A stretch of 64,000 nucleotides of DNA, taken from Lepeophtheirus salmonis. Lineage: Eukaryota > Arthropoda > Copepoda > Siphonostomatoida > Caligidae. A program made the position numbers and the translations under genes. The first letter of the stretch is position 1. Every line of letters starts with the position of its first letter. Of this stretch, positions 1 through 11,702 are shown one piece after another. The notes beneath the pieces are model-generated. The model was given only the letters and a program-made list of their open reading frames with translations. It was not told where the DNA came from and did no database searches. The stretch is taken from NCBI RefSeq assembly GCF_016086655.4, contig NC_052138.2:18476001-18540000 (forward strand). The letters are read 5' to 3'.

Positions 1-851
1 TATAAATGGACTTTCTTACACTTCTTCAAAACTTCAACAAAGGTCATAACTATGATTTATTTAGGCGACACAAATTAATAAGTCCTATTAAAATAGACTC
101 ATGATCCCGGATTTTGACTTTTTACTCCTTATAAACACTATTTATTTTTTTCCTTCTACTTTTCAATTTTTCTTCTTCTTCTTATATCTGAGATACAAAA
201 AAATACAACACGATATAGCAATAGGTGAAAATCACCCTTGTTAGACGGAAAGAATGATGTAAGTGGCCTTTCTTAAATGGTTACGATTTTTTTAAAGTAA
301 AGTGCCAAGGTGGGTAAAATAGATTCACTGCACATTTCCATACTTTTCAATCTGTTCAATTTACGTCATGACTATATCAATAATAAATATTGTAAAGGCT
401 AGTTTCCACATCTATCGTAAGTATAATGTGACGACCTATTTAATTTTGGAACATACCAATGTACAATTTAGTTCAAAGAAATTTGCATAATTTTTCCTAC
501 ATTAGAAAAATGAAGAGGTTTTAAGATTAAAACGTTCCATTTTGTTCGTAGGATAAAAAATGTTACTGTCAATTTCAATTTAGACATTTACTAGAATGTG
601 TACAATTTAATTTTAAGGAGCGTTGTGTTTCGTTTAAAGGCTTACCTTAACTTGAGGGTTTATGTTTCATAAGGTTTCTTTTATGACGTCGTAAGCGTAA
701 GGGTATTGGTTGATTTTGAGTTAAATGTGCACACTGCATTACTCTTCTTTTTGTTGTCAGCTGTCAATTTTTCTTCAGTTTTTCTTTATCTGTTTTCTGA
801 AAGTAGATAAGTTGAATTCGAAAAAGCTCTTTCTATGTAGTCAACAACCAT

Positions 852-871
852 TATTGAATAATTATTCAATA
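852..871. repeat. 20-bp perfect palindrome
   Basis: The sequence TATTGAATAATTATTCAATA equals its own reverse complement. No gene is nearby, so a regulatory role is not supported. It may be chance in AT-rich DNA. Confidence 0.5.
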
Positions 872-2983
872 GTGGAAAAAATTTGGCTAACTAATAACTG
901 AAATTGAGCGTATTTATATATTTATTTTTTTAATGTTTGCAATATAAAATAAAGGTAACGACGTTTGCAGAAATTGGCATGTAATTTATGACTCGATTCA
1001 ATTGTTTGTTTTGACGAAAAGTGTTTATATTGTTAATATTGAAAGATTTTTTACTTTTTAAAATTTAAAAAAAAAATACCTTGTGAAAATATTTGGAATT
1101 AATTTCTCTCCGTTAGTAAACTGGAATATTTTACTCATATAAATTATTCTTTTTTCTTTAAAATTTACATTTTATCAACAATACTTTTCAATATTTTCCT
1201 GAAATATTTAATTAGATTATATACAATTATATCTTTATCTTGATAATGTCTTGATTAGGACTTATTCATATAATTCACCATTTTTAATTGAGGTTTTGTT
1301 TAAATAATTAATTTCTTAAATGTCGTTTCCTTGTTTTTTCGGTTGATTTCTTGAATTCTTCTTTTTATCAATGTGAAAACTGAGGTGGAAAACGGTACTT
1401 TCAAAAAATAATATTGTAGCTATTATTTTATACAATAAACGCAACCTCATCAAAACTGATGAGTTCTAAATTGGTTCCCAAAATTCGCAGAAAGTTATGG
1501 ATATTTTATAAAAATTTTGAACGAATATAAGGATTTCATGTTTTTACAGTAAAAATAACAAATTATATCGTTCAGATTATTTTATAATTATAATTTATTT
1601 TTTCTCGATGTCTTATGAATGATTTTAATTGATATTTACAAGCGAAAAACGGATAGACTGCTAAAAAATTATGATACCAAATTTGAATGACGTAAATTTT
1701 AAAATTGTTTATTATGTAATTAAATAAGGTTTATTTTCGGAGTCTATTTTTGACCCAGTTCACCAAAAGCGTCATAAATAAGGATGTTGACTAATAGAGG
1801 GGTAAAAAAAGCAAAAAGAAAGCAAACCAATTATTTATTTTTGTATGATATAGTCATAAGATTGAATAAATAACACATGGGCTAAACACTCCTTTTCTTT
1901 ACACATATATATATGATGCAATTTTTTTTTTTTTTTTTTAAATTCACCTCATTTTTAAACAGATATCAAAATTCAATGACAATCTGTTCTTTAGTTGGTG
2001 AATTATTGTGTTAAGTGTGACTCTACTTTTTTTATTTCTAAAGCATGGATCAAAAACAATTTTGTGTTTTAATTTTATACTGCTTCTTTATGGCAAAACT
2101 GTTAACCCTATGTAATGCCTTAAAAAGCGTTATGGTAACCGCATTCCATACAGTGAATTAGAAAAATAATAATTTTTTAAAAAGCCAATTTTGAACGAAA
2201 AAAAATGTGTTTTCTTTGTTAAGCCTGGAACTTTTAAGCCCATTTTTCATTTCCTGAAAGTATATCATTTGTACTGTAACCCTTACCATCTAATCTATAA
2301 GCCATCTTTTCTTGAAAAAAAAAAAAGCTTGTACATTCGTAACTTCATGCGCACAATTATATTCTTTAACTTTTAAGTACTTTATGATAAGAAAAAAAAA
2401 ATATTTACCTATGAGTATGTAGATATCTGTTTATATATTAAGTTAACTAATTCAAAAAAAAAAAAAATACATAGATTTCTTTCAATATTACATGAACAAC
2501 AAAGCTTGTATCTAAGAAATATTTATATAGGAAAAAAGAAAAATAAGTGCATTAGTGAAACTTGAAGTTTAAGGCAAAAATACCAACAAAATTTTATCTC
2601 CGCATCTAATATTATATATATATGAATCCATGTTGTTAAATTATTATATTTTTTCATTCATAACTAAATGTATACTTTTCTTAATTCATGTATGTATTTA
2701 ATGCAATATAATCTTAGACTTTTTTAAAGATTCCTTAAATGCATTAAAACAAAACAAAACTTTAATTCACTAATGAGAAGAGATAAAAATGTTAAACAGA
2801 ACGGATGGATGGATAAAAATAGGAGGGCGAAAAACTTCTTCCTATTGCAAAAATACGTATCTTCTTTTACGTGTCCTTGTGACCGTTATGGAAAAAGAAG
2901 GAAAGAAATGAGTTATGAATTAAAGTATAAACCTGATGAGTAGGCATGAATTGAACTCCATGTGAGTTTGAAAGATGAGTACT

Positions 2984-3228
2984 GGGGATTGGGGATTCAA
3001 TATTGTGCTGAAAAATAAAGGTACCTAATAGGTGACTATAAAAGTTGTAAATACCTCTGATATATTTTACAGGCGCCCATATGCTAGGGCTGGATAAAGA
3101 TAATATGAAGATTATCTCTCCTTACTATATATTTACTAAGGTTACTAAGTTTTGGAAAAGTGGGATCGTTATACAGATATTTTTTTTTTTTTTTTTTTGG
3201 TGGGGAGGAGGCTTTATCCCCAATCCCC
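2984..3228. repeat. Inverted repeat with GGGGATTGGGGATT arms
   Basis: The left arm GGGGATTGGGGATT (2984-2997) has its near reverse complement ATCCCCAATCCCC at 3216-3228, about 220 bp away. The interval contains the 19-T run. The arrangement could be a small foldback or MITE-like element, but no target duplication was identified. The G-rich arm could also form a G-quadruplex. Confidence 0.35.
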
Positions 3229-4204
3229 AATTTTTATAATATCAATATATAATGTATCTATATATATAGATTAGTAATTATATTATGTTATTGATAATTT
3301 TTTGAACTAACCCCCTAAATGATTAATACTAGTAATGCCCCTGGTTACTACCGTCTTCGATTCATTCTGCAGTATCTGAAGAGTTGTATTCACATACAAT
3401 TTGTGGAAAACTCCTGACTAATTGGATATTTAGGTAGATATTTTCAATAATTATTTTTTTGGTCTGTCTGAGATACACCAGCCACGAGTAATTAAGCCAA
3501 AACAAACAGTTTTGTCGCCCCTATTTTTCTAGATATATACTTATGTTGATCTGGAACATCTGTCATCAGATTACAACCAGATACTGTTGATACTTTATAT
3601 ACCAAACAGGCATAATGACCGCCCAAAATACTACATAATGTCTGGCTTAATGATTAATATTAAATAAAAAATAAGAATTTCAAGGGTGGTTCGTTAAAAT
3701 AAAAATTTACTGTTTATATTGAACGGTAAACGCTTTTGCAAATAAACTAGAGACCTAGTACTTAAAGTATGATATTATTTATTACTGTAACTTTGAGAGA
3801 AATATTATGATCGAAGATCCAAACATTTGTCCAGTGGAATTGTAAAAAATTACGGTTACTTTATTATAGTATATTTTATTCTTGTGAATTAATTAATGCA
3901 AATGTATTGTAAAGAATGAACTAACATTCTATAAAATGCCTAAGTCATGTGTTGTTGTGTCGTTTTTTTTTGGGCGCATATAAACAATATCCTCTAAGTG
4001 ATGGTTGCAATATACTTCACCAAAGTATTTAAAGCAATAATAAAATACTTACTTTGGAAGTCAACACTTGCGCGGAAGTTATATAGGATGATAATGACTT
4101 TATGATAAGTACTGCGAATAAATAATAAATTACAATTTTATACGTATCTATGACGCACACTTCATATATGTATAGAGTTGTAAAAATATTACCTGAAACT
4201 ACTT

Positions 4205-4790
4205 TTTGTAGTTGGAATCCGAGCAGGGTTTTTATTTTGTTTTCCTGAGCTCTTATTATTATTCCTTCATTCTTGAGGAGGGAACATCTAAATATAAGTA
4301 ATCGTTTGAAAAGTAATTCATGTAAGTCCTTGTGGGTCTTGAGAGTAATATGTTTCTATATCCATGTTGGATACAGAAGGAGATTTGCGTTTATTTCCTT
4401 ACTCACAAATCTTTAAAACAAAGTGACAAAAACACACTGATAACTTGAATAGATTCCTGGCCGTACTGATATTTTTTTCCACTTACGATGTAGTATTTTA
4501 TGATACCACTGATGACGTAACTGTGCCCTGTGCTTTCAGTTAAAGGGTAAATTCTTGAAGGTTACTTAGTTACTTATAGAGTTATATTTTTAATATACTT
4601 TACGCCCCTAGCAGACAATAAAAGTTTCACTTATACCATTTCCTTTAACAAATATTGATCAATTGGTCTTCGCTTAGGAGTTTGTTTTGTAGCTTTAATT
4701 CATCTCCTAGCTATTCCTAGCTACTCTAATAAAACTTCATCGAAGCTAATATGCTCTTTTCCCCAAGTATTCTTTAAATTATCAGGGCTG
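4205..4790 (-). repeat. RepA copy, interrupted
   Basis: Read on the minus strand this matches the dispersed repeat RepA. The RepA head (CCCTGATAATTT, AGCTTCG, ATTAGAGTAGCTAG) lies near 4790-4700 and its tail (GGACTTACATG, then AAGAATGAAGGAATAATAATAAGAGCTC) near 4340-4240. It parallels the copy at 5385-5715 over the shared block ATCTGAGCAGGG-like/TTTTATTTT. About 200 bp of extra sequence separates head and tail, so the copy is interrupted or composite. It has no coding capacity. Confidence 0.55.
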
Positions 4791-5384
4791 CAGCTAGATG
4801 CCCTGGTGTCCAAATATTTTCCAATCCAATATAATTAAAAAATATTTTCGATCCAATATTTTACAAATGATTAGATGCACCAATATCCCTAATAGTTTTT
4901 CTTACGTTTTGTCACAATTGGTTTTTTTCGTTTGCAAACAGATGAAAATCCCATGGATACGATATTCAAAAAAAAAATCAAAATTAAATATTTATTAATA
5001 GTTTTTCAGTGACAAGACTTTTATTAGGCTCTGTAATCTGACTGGTTATTTTGTAGTTGCAATAATTTAAGAAGATGTTTCAAATCATCTTGTTTTAGCC
5101 CTTTCTGTTTAATGGCTTACTTGATTGTAAGGGCAGACTTATGAGAAGGAAATATATTTGAATAAAAAATATTGGACTTATAAAGTTCAAATTCATTAAT
5201 TTGATTGCAGTTTAGTAATTTTATCAATATGACCGTTAAAAAAAGAGCGATTTTAATTAAAGACAAACTTGACAAATTTTGGTATTGAATAAATCTTATT
5301 CTAACATATATTTTTTTTTTATTTAAGGACCAGGGAGGCAAACTTTGCATCGTAGTCTTTTTAAGTAGTACATAAGCAAAGATG
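4791..5384. other. Noncoding spacer between two RepA copies
   Basis: AT-rich with no supported feature. Short frames here (4798-4998 +, 5117-5350 -) have no recognisable protein similarity. Confidence 0.5.
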
Positions 5385-5715
5385 TTTAAAATATGTCAGG
5401 GAAAGTGAGATCGGTTTGGCAATCTGAGCAGGGGTTTTATTTTTTAAAGGTGCCATCATTCCTACAATTATTATGAAAACAGAACATCTTAATGTGAAAT
5501 AATAAGTGCAAGTCCTTGCGGCGCTTGGAGTAGAATTGAAAATCGACATCAGACTAATTTCAGCCTAAATGTCCGTACTATATACAGAGTGGGATTTGTG
5601 TTGATTTCCTTCCTCTCACAACTTCTTGTAGCTAATCTAATACAACGTCGTTACAGCTAAATGTCTCTTCTTCCAAAACATTTTTCAAATTGTCAGGATT
5701 ACCAATTTAAGTTTT
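5385..5715 (-). repeat. RepA copy
   Basis: On the minus strand the order of blocks matches other RepA copies: GGTAATCCTGACAATTTG, then AAAATGTTTTGGAAGAAGAG, ATTAGATTAGCTACAAGAAG, CACTCTGTATATAG, GCAAGGACTTGCACTTATTA, then an AT-rich tail with AATGATGGCACC. This copy is nearly full length at about 330 bp. The element shows no open reading frame and no clear tRNA-like promoter, so I cannot say whether it is a SINE or a MITE. Confidence 0.6.
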
Positions 5716-6579
5716 GGTTTAATTTAACCGATAATAAGACATATTTTATGTTTCAGTGAAAATGAGTTATTCTTTCCTTTTATTCTTATTGCATCATATA
5801 AAAATTGGAGCAATTATTGAGATTTCTATTAATGTTCTCTGATACTGATACGATGCAGATAATGGATATTTGGCCTGATATATCAGATCACAGATTTCGA
5901 TATGATATATCAGTCAACGTCTAGCTATAACGTTAACTTTCTGATTTTTTTTACACACCTGCAAGTGACATTTTTTTACATATGTACATAATTTTGTTTT
6001 GCATATCATGTTCACTCTCTTCGAAGATATTAAATGACATCTACATTACATTTTGAAAAATATATATAAAATTGATTTTGCAAATACATTATCTATATAC
6101 ATATATTTTGATTATAACTCCTCATTGTAGGTTGTTCTTTTGTATCAGATAAAAATGTTTCGTTACACTATAGAGTCATAATGAGCAGATGTTCAAAAAT
6201 CCCAATTGGTAAAATTCAATGCTATAATAATGATAATGATTTTTATAAATGTATACCTACGATTATGAATATAAATATAGGCATTTTTTAATTAAAAATT
6301 GAGTTTGTTCGGGAGCATTTTAGTAGGATGTAATAGAGTTTAAAAATTTATAAAAAAAGTGAGGGTTTGATTATGTTTTACCCGTTACACCAAAAATCTG
6401 CATTGGGTCACAAAACCTTTCCAACAGGGTTCCACGGAACGGCATGACAATTTCTAATTACTATATCTTCACCATTTTATGAGCGATAATAGGTGAAGTA
6501 AAATTTTTAGACCGTTTTTTCTCTTTATATTGACAATTTTGAATTAACAAATTTAGCCTTATCCTAAATATATGAAATA
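5716..6579. other. AT-rich noncoding spacer
   Basis: No gene-like signal. Around 5870-5925 the decamer GATATATCAG occurs twice. The stretch may include decayed flank of the mariner copy to its right, whose 3' end I cannot fix. Confidence 0.45.
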
Positions 6580-7545
6580 TGCACTGATTTATTGGGAAAA
6601 TTTAGTCCATTTTGATGGGAATTTCATAATTCTCCAATTGAAGAAGTCTTCGTCCTTATTAGTAAAAAAACTTGACAAGTTCATTTTCACAAGCCTCTCT
6701 TGAGGCAAGTTTTGTATCGTATTTTTTCTTGCAATTTCTTTAAAAGATGATAATCGTTTTTTGCTATGTCTGGACTATACGGTGGGTATAATATAACCTC
6801 CCGTCTAAGCTCTTGGAGCTTCTGGCAAGTCGTTAAAGATGTGTGTGGTCTGAAGTTGTCTTAATGGAATACAACCCCTCTTCTATTCGCCAATTTGGCC
6901 GCTTTTTGTTAACCAGATGAGAGCAGCTATGGTGAATTATTCCTTTCCCACCCCACCAAACACAAAAAATAACATTCTTGCCCGTTTATCCGGGCTTGGC
7001 GATCATCATAGCCACTTCACCTTGCTTGGACCATGATCTTTTTCGGTTTTTGATCTCGTATGCGACTCATTTTTCATTGTCATACGCTTCAAAAATGGAT
7101 CAATTTCGTTATGTTTCAACAAGAAGTCGCAAACATCAGTTCAATCCAAAAGATTATTTTGCGTCAATTCGTCTAGCACATAGTTCGAGCTTCTTCTTAT
7201 GACCAGCCTTATGCAAATGGTTCCAAACTGTTTTCTAGGAAATCTTCAGTTCCTGGCAATGGAATAAGTGCTAACTTGCCTGTCCAACTTGACGTTTTCC
7301 ATTATTTTATCGAAATTTTCGATGATTGGCCTTTTAGAGCGTACCTCATCTTCGACTTCCATATTAACAGAATTGAATAGTTAGGCCACCGCTTTGCTGT
7401 TATATTAGATAATGTATTGGGTCCATAATCAGAACAATTTTTTTGTCTACCAGCTCCGCTTTTTCACCTTTTTCCTAGTGATACTGACGTATGTATGTAA
7501 TTTTCTCTTTTTTTTAACTTCCATTTTGAAAGGCTGTAGCAAACA
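6580..7545 (-). pseudogene. Degenerate mariner transposase, near full length
   Basis: Translating the minus strand in several frames gives a Tc1/mariner transposase in family order. Near 7330-7290 is the paired-like DNA-binding end (RPIIENFDKIMENVKLDRQ). Next come EIDPFLKRM (about 7100), AYEIKNRKRSWSKQGEVA (about 7050-7000) and AKPG/VIFCVWW (about 6990-6950). NRRGVVFHQDNARPHTS is recognisable with substitutions around 6890-6840. YSPDIAPSDYHLF-like sequence (about 6780-6740) and NKDEDFFNWRIMKFPSKW (about 6665-6610) follow. Frames change and stop codons intervene, so no functional cut-and-paste transposase can be made. Mariner transposases are usually about 345 residues and this relic spans roughly that. 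Terminal inverted repeats were not located with confidence, so the boundaries are approximate. Confidence 0.8.
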
Positions 7546-8164
7546 ACTGGTTTCACCAAACACAAAACTTTAAATGAACCTTTTTAAGTGTAGGGTTAAC
7601 CTTTAAGCATACTTTAAGGTCTTTTTGAATGCAATGTATTAATCTTAAGATATAGCCCACAAAAGATATCTAGCGAATAATATCTGAATTTTTAACTTAA
7701 CCTAATATGAATATTGACAGAAAAAAAAATTGGGTTACTTAAAATTCATATTTAATAAATTTTATTTAGTAATATAGCAAAAATATATATTTTTTAGATT
7801 TTTAACCATTTAAATACTTTCCTACTTAGTAGATTCGTTCGAAATCAACTTTGAACATATTCGAGATTTATTTATTTTCGGTTTCTTTCCTGCCATACCT
7901 CTCATCTTCTTGACATTTGCGGCTGTAACCTTAATGTTGAAGCCCCCTTCCCTCTTTTAATCATTGCTACTTTGCCATGATTATTTATGCGGTTGAGGAT
8001 TAATAAAATAAAAGACCTTACTAATCTGCCTTGGTCAGTTTAATAGGAGAGTTTTGTGTCTTTGGTGTGTGCATATAAACTCATTGCACTGTTATACTTC
8101 TTTCTGTAGATAAAGTATAAAATATAAGGTGCATTAAGCAGTGATACATTATTTTAAGTGAATT
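7546..8164. other. Noncoding spacer with a slightly GC-richer patch
   Basis: Mostly AT-rich. On the minus strand 7960-7860 reads as KVTAANVKKMRGMAGKKPK in one frame, which looks protein-like but matches nothing I can name. It could be an old transposon or gene fragment. No splice context was established. Confidence 0.35.
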
Positions 8165-8470
8165 CTTTTACCATTAAGTTAATTTTCTTGACAATCAAAA
8201 CAGTGCTAAAATGACAGTCCGACTCGACGATTTCCATTATTTTCTCCACGTGTTCGACTATTGGCCTTCCAGGGCGTGGTGAATTTTTGACATCAAAATT
8301 ACCGGAACGGAAATGACAAATCCAAATTTGCTAGCAATGGTTGTTACAGAATCAGGACCATATACTCTATTCATATTTTCATCCGTCTAGCCTGTGGTTT
8401 ACCCTTGTTCGAAGAAAAACTATAAATATGGTGTATTTTCTCATTGTTGGTCTCCATCTTTGACCCATAC
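8165..8470 (-). pseudogene. Deleted mariner: transposase N-terminal region only
   Basis: The minus strand reads through the mariner helix-turn-helix region. A start-like METNNEKIHHIYSF sits near 8457-8415. RVYGPDSVTTIASKFGF (about 8360-8310) and VKNSPRPGRPIVEHVEKIM-EIVESD (about 8290-8215) follow. It ends in STVLIVKKINL and a stop near 8165. The catalytic D,D,D domain is absent. The coding match stops just after the ESD..STVLI block, as in the copies at 36172-36667 and 54381-54740, which suggests a shared deletion junction. Frameshifts and stops are present. This is a non-autonomous relic. Confidence 0.75.
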
Positions 8471-9435
8471 TCAAACAATACTGAGTCAAACAGCCACAAA
8501 ACTCTTCAATAATTTTTTTAATTAATAAATCGGATTTTATAACACCATTTAGCGTAAATTGATTTCACTTGTTCAATGCGAGATACACATTACTAAAGCC
8601 ATCTTTTGAAAAAATAATTTATTTTGTTACTGGACATATTATATGTACCTATAGAAAATTGCTAACAACTATAGTACTTGTTGCTAAATATTTAAATAAA
8701 TTTGCTATTTTAAAAAATAACTTCATGTTTATTTCAATAAGTATAGTATCTTATTAAGGGTTAGTCGTGATAAAATAATTTAAAAATTGTCGGTGTCATT
8801 ATCCCAACCAACGTTTTTAAATATTCTTCTCGTAGCTTTGGGATTTAGCTAAATTTCAAATGTTTTGTATATAATTCATTTCAAAAATAAATTTTATCTT
8901 ATAAGTATTTAACTAAACATTTAAAAGTATGCGAGGAACTAAATTCTACATTGTTGGGTTCTACATAAAAAGAACAAAAAAAAAATATTTTTCACAACTT
9001 TTTGAAGCTTCTTCAAGAGTAACATTCCATAGATTCGGAATGTGTATAATATAAATAGAAACTTTATTAAGTGATACTTAGCATATAAATATAGATAATA
9101 TATATCCCTTAGTTACTCAACCAGGTTCTGGCAAGCAGTGAAAAGGATTGCAAAGCTATTGAATAAATAATGCTCCAATAGTTGGGAAGAGGGACTAAAC
9201 CCTTCAACAACGAAATTATTACTATAATAAGATGATTTTTTGCATAGATATTTTTTCTATAGACAAAAATACCAAATATTTGCAGACTTTATTTTTAGAC
9301 ATGTTACATTCGTGAACTTTAGACATTTAAAGGGATATGCCTAGATGTCACACCTGGCTTGCATCATAGAATTGTGACTGTAAATTATACTCAAGTATAA
9401 ATACAAAATCCTTTCTATATAATAATAGAAATATG
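8471..9435. other. AT-rich noncoding spacer
   Basis: No supportable gene. A chance open frame at 8569-8757 has no similarity. The left part may contain the undefined outer end of the deleted mariner to its left. Confidence 0.45.
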
Positions 9436-9664
9436 AAAAAATCCACTATTTTTTCAAGATATGGCTTTAGTAATGCGTATCTCGAATTGTAAAAGTACGT
9501 TTCTTTTTACACTAGATGGCTTTATAAAAATAAGATTTAGTAATACAAAAACTTATTTAACACTTTTGATTGCCAAAGAGATACATCTTAATGGAAAATT
9601 TTACGGTTTTTTCTTTCTCTTTTTAGAGGAAATCTTACAATGTTTTAAATATATCATTTTCTGA
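9436..9664 (+). mobile_element. Mariner-type terminal fragment
   Basis: The block AAATCCACTATTTTTTCAAG followed by a second block CTAGATGGCTTTATAAAAAT and AAGATTTAGTA aligns with the left ends of the deleted mariners at 36172 and 54381. The following frame (AKEIHLNGKFYGFFFLFLEE) resembles a worn version of the HILHFFFDK transposase start. There is no catalytic region. The right limit is uncertain. Confidence 0.55.
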
Positions 9665-9759
9665 TTTGGTGACTAATTTGAAGGATCATTTTAGGTCCTA
9701 AATATTTTTATGATTACCAAATAATTTCATAGTTGTCACATAACTGACTTTCATTTAAT

Positions 9760-10450
9760 GAGTGATGACCCAAAAATTCTTGTAGAATTTAATAAAAAAT
9801 TTTATTCCCAAATGTTTAGTTACAAGGTTTCATTACACAACTAAACGACGCATAAAACAAAAATAAACAGGTTTTGTTATCATCACTCGTCTTTAATTAT
9901 AAAAATGTCGGAGAAACAAGAAAATGTCAACGCGTGTGCATTCTTCTCCGCCCCAGTGTGATTGCTAAGAAGGCTGCAGAGGCCGTTTCCATCTCCATCC
10001 GGACTGCCTATAATTTTAAACATCTCATTACAGCACCATACAGCTTAGAAGAACCAAAAAATTATAAAGCAACAATATGGGCCCCTTCCGGTACATGTGG
10101 CCCTCCTCCAGACCTGACCTCAACATCCTGAAAAATGCAGTTTGGGGTATGTTGTAAAAGAATGTCGGCCACACGTCTCATCCAAGTTTGGGTTCGCTCC
10201 GAGGTGGCATCTAGACAGTGTGGTATATCATGTACACTGCCTTTATTGTCAAGAGCTAATAATTTGTATGGCAGCGTGTCAAGGTTGTTATTGGTTGTAA
10301 ATGAGGGCATATTGAACATAGATATAGCTTAATATCGTATTTTGAAATATAAGTAATTTTTTTTTATCTGGTCTTTTCTTTGATTCCATAAAAATACCGT
10401 TTTTCTTAAATTAGTCATGTTAATGCAAGTTTTAGGTCCCAACTCTCTAC
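9760..10450 (+). mobile_element. Internally deleted Tc1/mariner element
   Basis: Imperfect terminal inverted repeats bound the element. The left one contains GACCCAAAAATTCTTGTAG (9767-9785) and the right one GCAAGTTTTAGGTCCCAACT (10425-10444). The + strand begins with a helix-turn-helix-like transposase segment (VIAKKAAEAVSISIRTAYN, 9958-10015). It then jumps to the C-terminal part: PDLN..KNAVWGML, TSHPSLGSLRGGI, IVKSC.FVWQRVKVVIG and GHIEHR, at about 10110-10320. The middle, including the first catalytic Asp regions, is missing, and stops break the rest. A homologous element with the same architecture is at 34341-35010, so the deletion predates their spread. It cannot encode a transposase. 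Confidence 0.75.
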
Positions 10451-11226
10451 TATTTGAATTCAGATCTTTTTTTTTTTTTTTAAAGAAAAATTAATAATAA
10501 CGTCACATAGAATCAGAGTGAGAAATTCGTTAGAGAAAGAAAAACAACAGTGTATATTTTAGTGCTGTACTCATAATACTATGTATTAAATGTGATTTAT
10601 CCATGCAATGAACTAGCTCCTATGTACACATATGATCTGGAACATTTCATCTATGAAGCGCCTTAATTAACTAATAACCCTTTTATGCTATTATGGTGTA
10701 CATAACAAAATAAAATCTAATAAAGTTACTTTATTGATTACTAACCATAAATCCTTTTGACATGCAACGTTACATTCAGCTTGGATGCAACTTTATTATA
10801 AATGATATACATCATACTTTTGATACATGATTTAATGCATACTGATAATATGATAGTTAGGCCTAATGGTAATTTATTTTTATATAAAGCTTCATTATTT
10901 GTATTGTTTTGAGGCATAGGAAGCATATATTATTTCACTCTGTAATGATTCCGTCATGATTTTGGCAAACTTTTAATGATACTTAATTATTTATTTAGAT
11001 AAATTGATATTTTTTTAGCAAGACTGTTTAATTATAAGCAACAACAAAAAAAAAGAGAACTTCATTAATTATTTATTTTTCAAAAGTTTGATTAGTCACT
11101 TTGAATTCTATTATGAAAAAGAAAAAGGTGGAAATATCAAATCATTGTCTTTAGTCTACAACTATTTCAAATCTTTTTAACTAAATCTTTACCAAACATG
11201 CAAAATATATACTTATCGAAATTTAC
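10451..11226. other. AT-rich noncoding spacer
   Basis: Nothing recognisable. A chance frame at 10741-10926 (-) has no similarity. Confidence 0.5.
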
Positions 11227-11702
11227 TAGTGTTGATATTCGGCTCAAGATCGATTTTTTAGTTCGGTCGTAATTTTTTTTATGGATAGATTTGGATCTAT
11301 AACTCGGTCCAGGCCGGGATCTCAGACCTTAAACCAAAATGTTATACTTTTTAAATCGGGACTGATGTATTTCTGTATCAATATATGGACCCATTTCTTT
11401 GGGGTCTATGTATGTACCGATTTTCTCATATATCCTGATTTATGAGTTGTACAAATAAGATTTATAGAATAGAGTGTTATAGTGTTTCAATATTCACCAT
11501 TTTGAATCACGGATGACGTCAATAACAGTTCATCAATAGAATTGGTGGAATTTTAAATGAGACTGATCCATTCCAACTTTTTTGTATGATCGATATTTCC
11601 TTGGAGACCAAACTTCTTTAAAGGACCAAATTAATTTGGTCGACTAAAAACATAGCGTTTTTAGACCGGCTTAGGATTTTTAGACCGAAGCGTAGCTCTA
11701 AT
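11227..11702. mobile_element. Possible hAT-like non-autonomous element
   Basis: The left end starts TAGTGTTGATATTCGGCTC and the right end, reverse complemented, starts TAGAGCTACGCTTCGGTC. These resemble each other and the TAGTGTTG ends of the clearer element at 42029-42316. Inside are several GGTC/GACC-rich blocks that mirror each other (AGTTCGGTCG, GACCGGCTTAGG, TTAGACCGAAG). I could not see a matching 8-bp target duplication, so the boundaries are tentative. It has no coding capacity. Confidence 0.4.

Larger units (their letters stand above)
1..4200. other. AT-rich noncoding spacer
   Basis: No recognisable gene, RNA gene or transposase fragment was seen on either strand. The stretch is AT-rich with many short homopolymers, including a 19-T run ending at 3198. 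Two small structures stand out and are listed separately: a 20-bp palindrome at 852-871 and a G-rich/C-rich inverted repeat between 2984 and 3228. The only open frame above 60 codons (2191-2376, +) encodes low-complexity Phe/Lys-rich sequence and looks like chance. Confidence 0.6.

Noticed and set aside
6978..7202. 74-codon + strand open frame
   Set aside because: Antisense of the mariner relic at 6580-7545.
10062..10319. 85-codon minus-strand open frame
   Set aside because: The opposite strand carries the C-terminal block of a deleted mariner (PDLN, TSHPSLGSLR), so this frame is a shadow.
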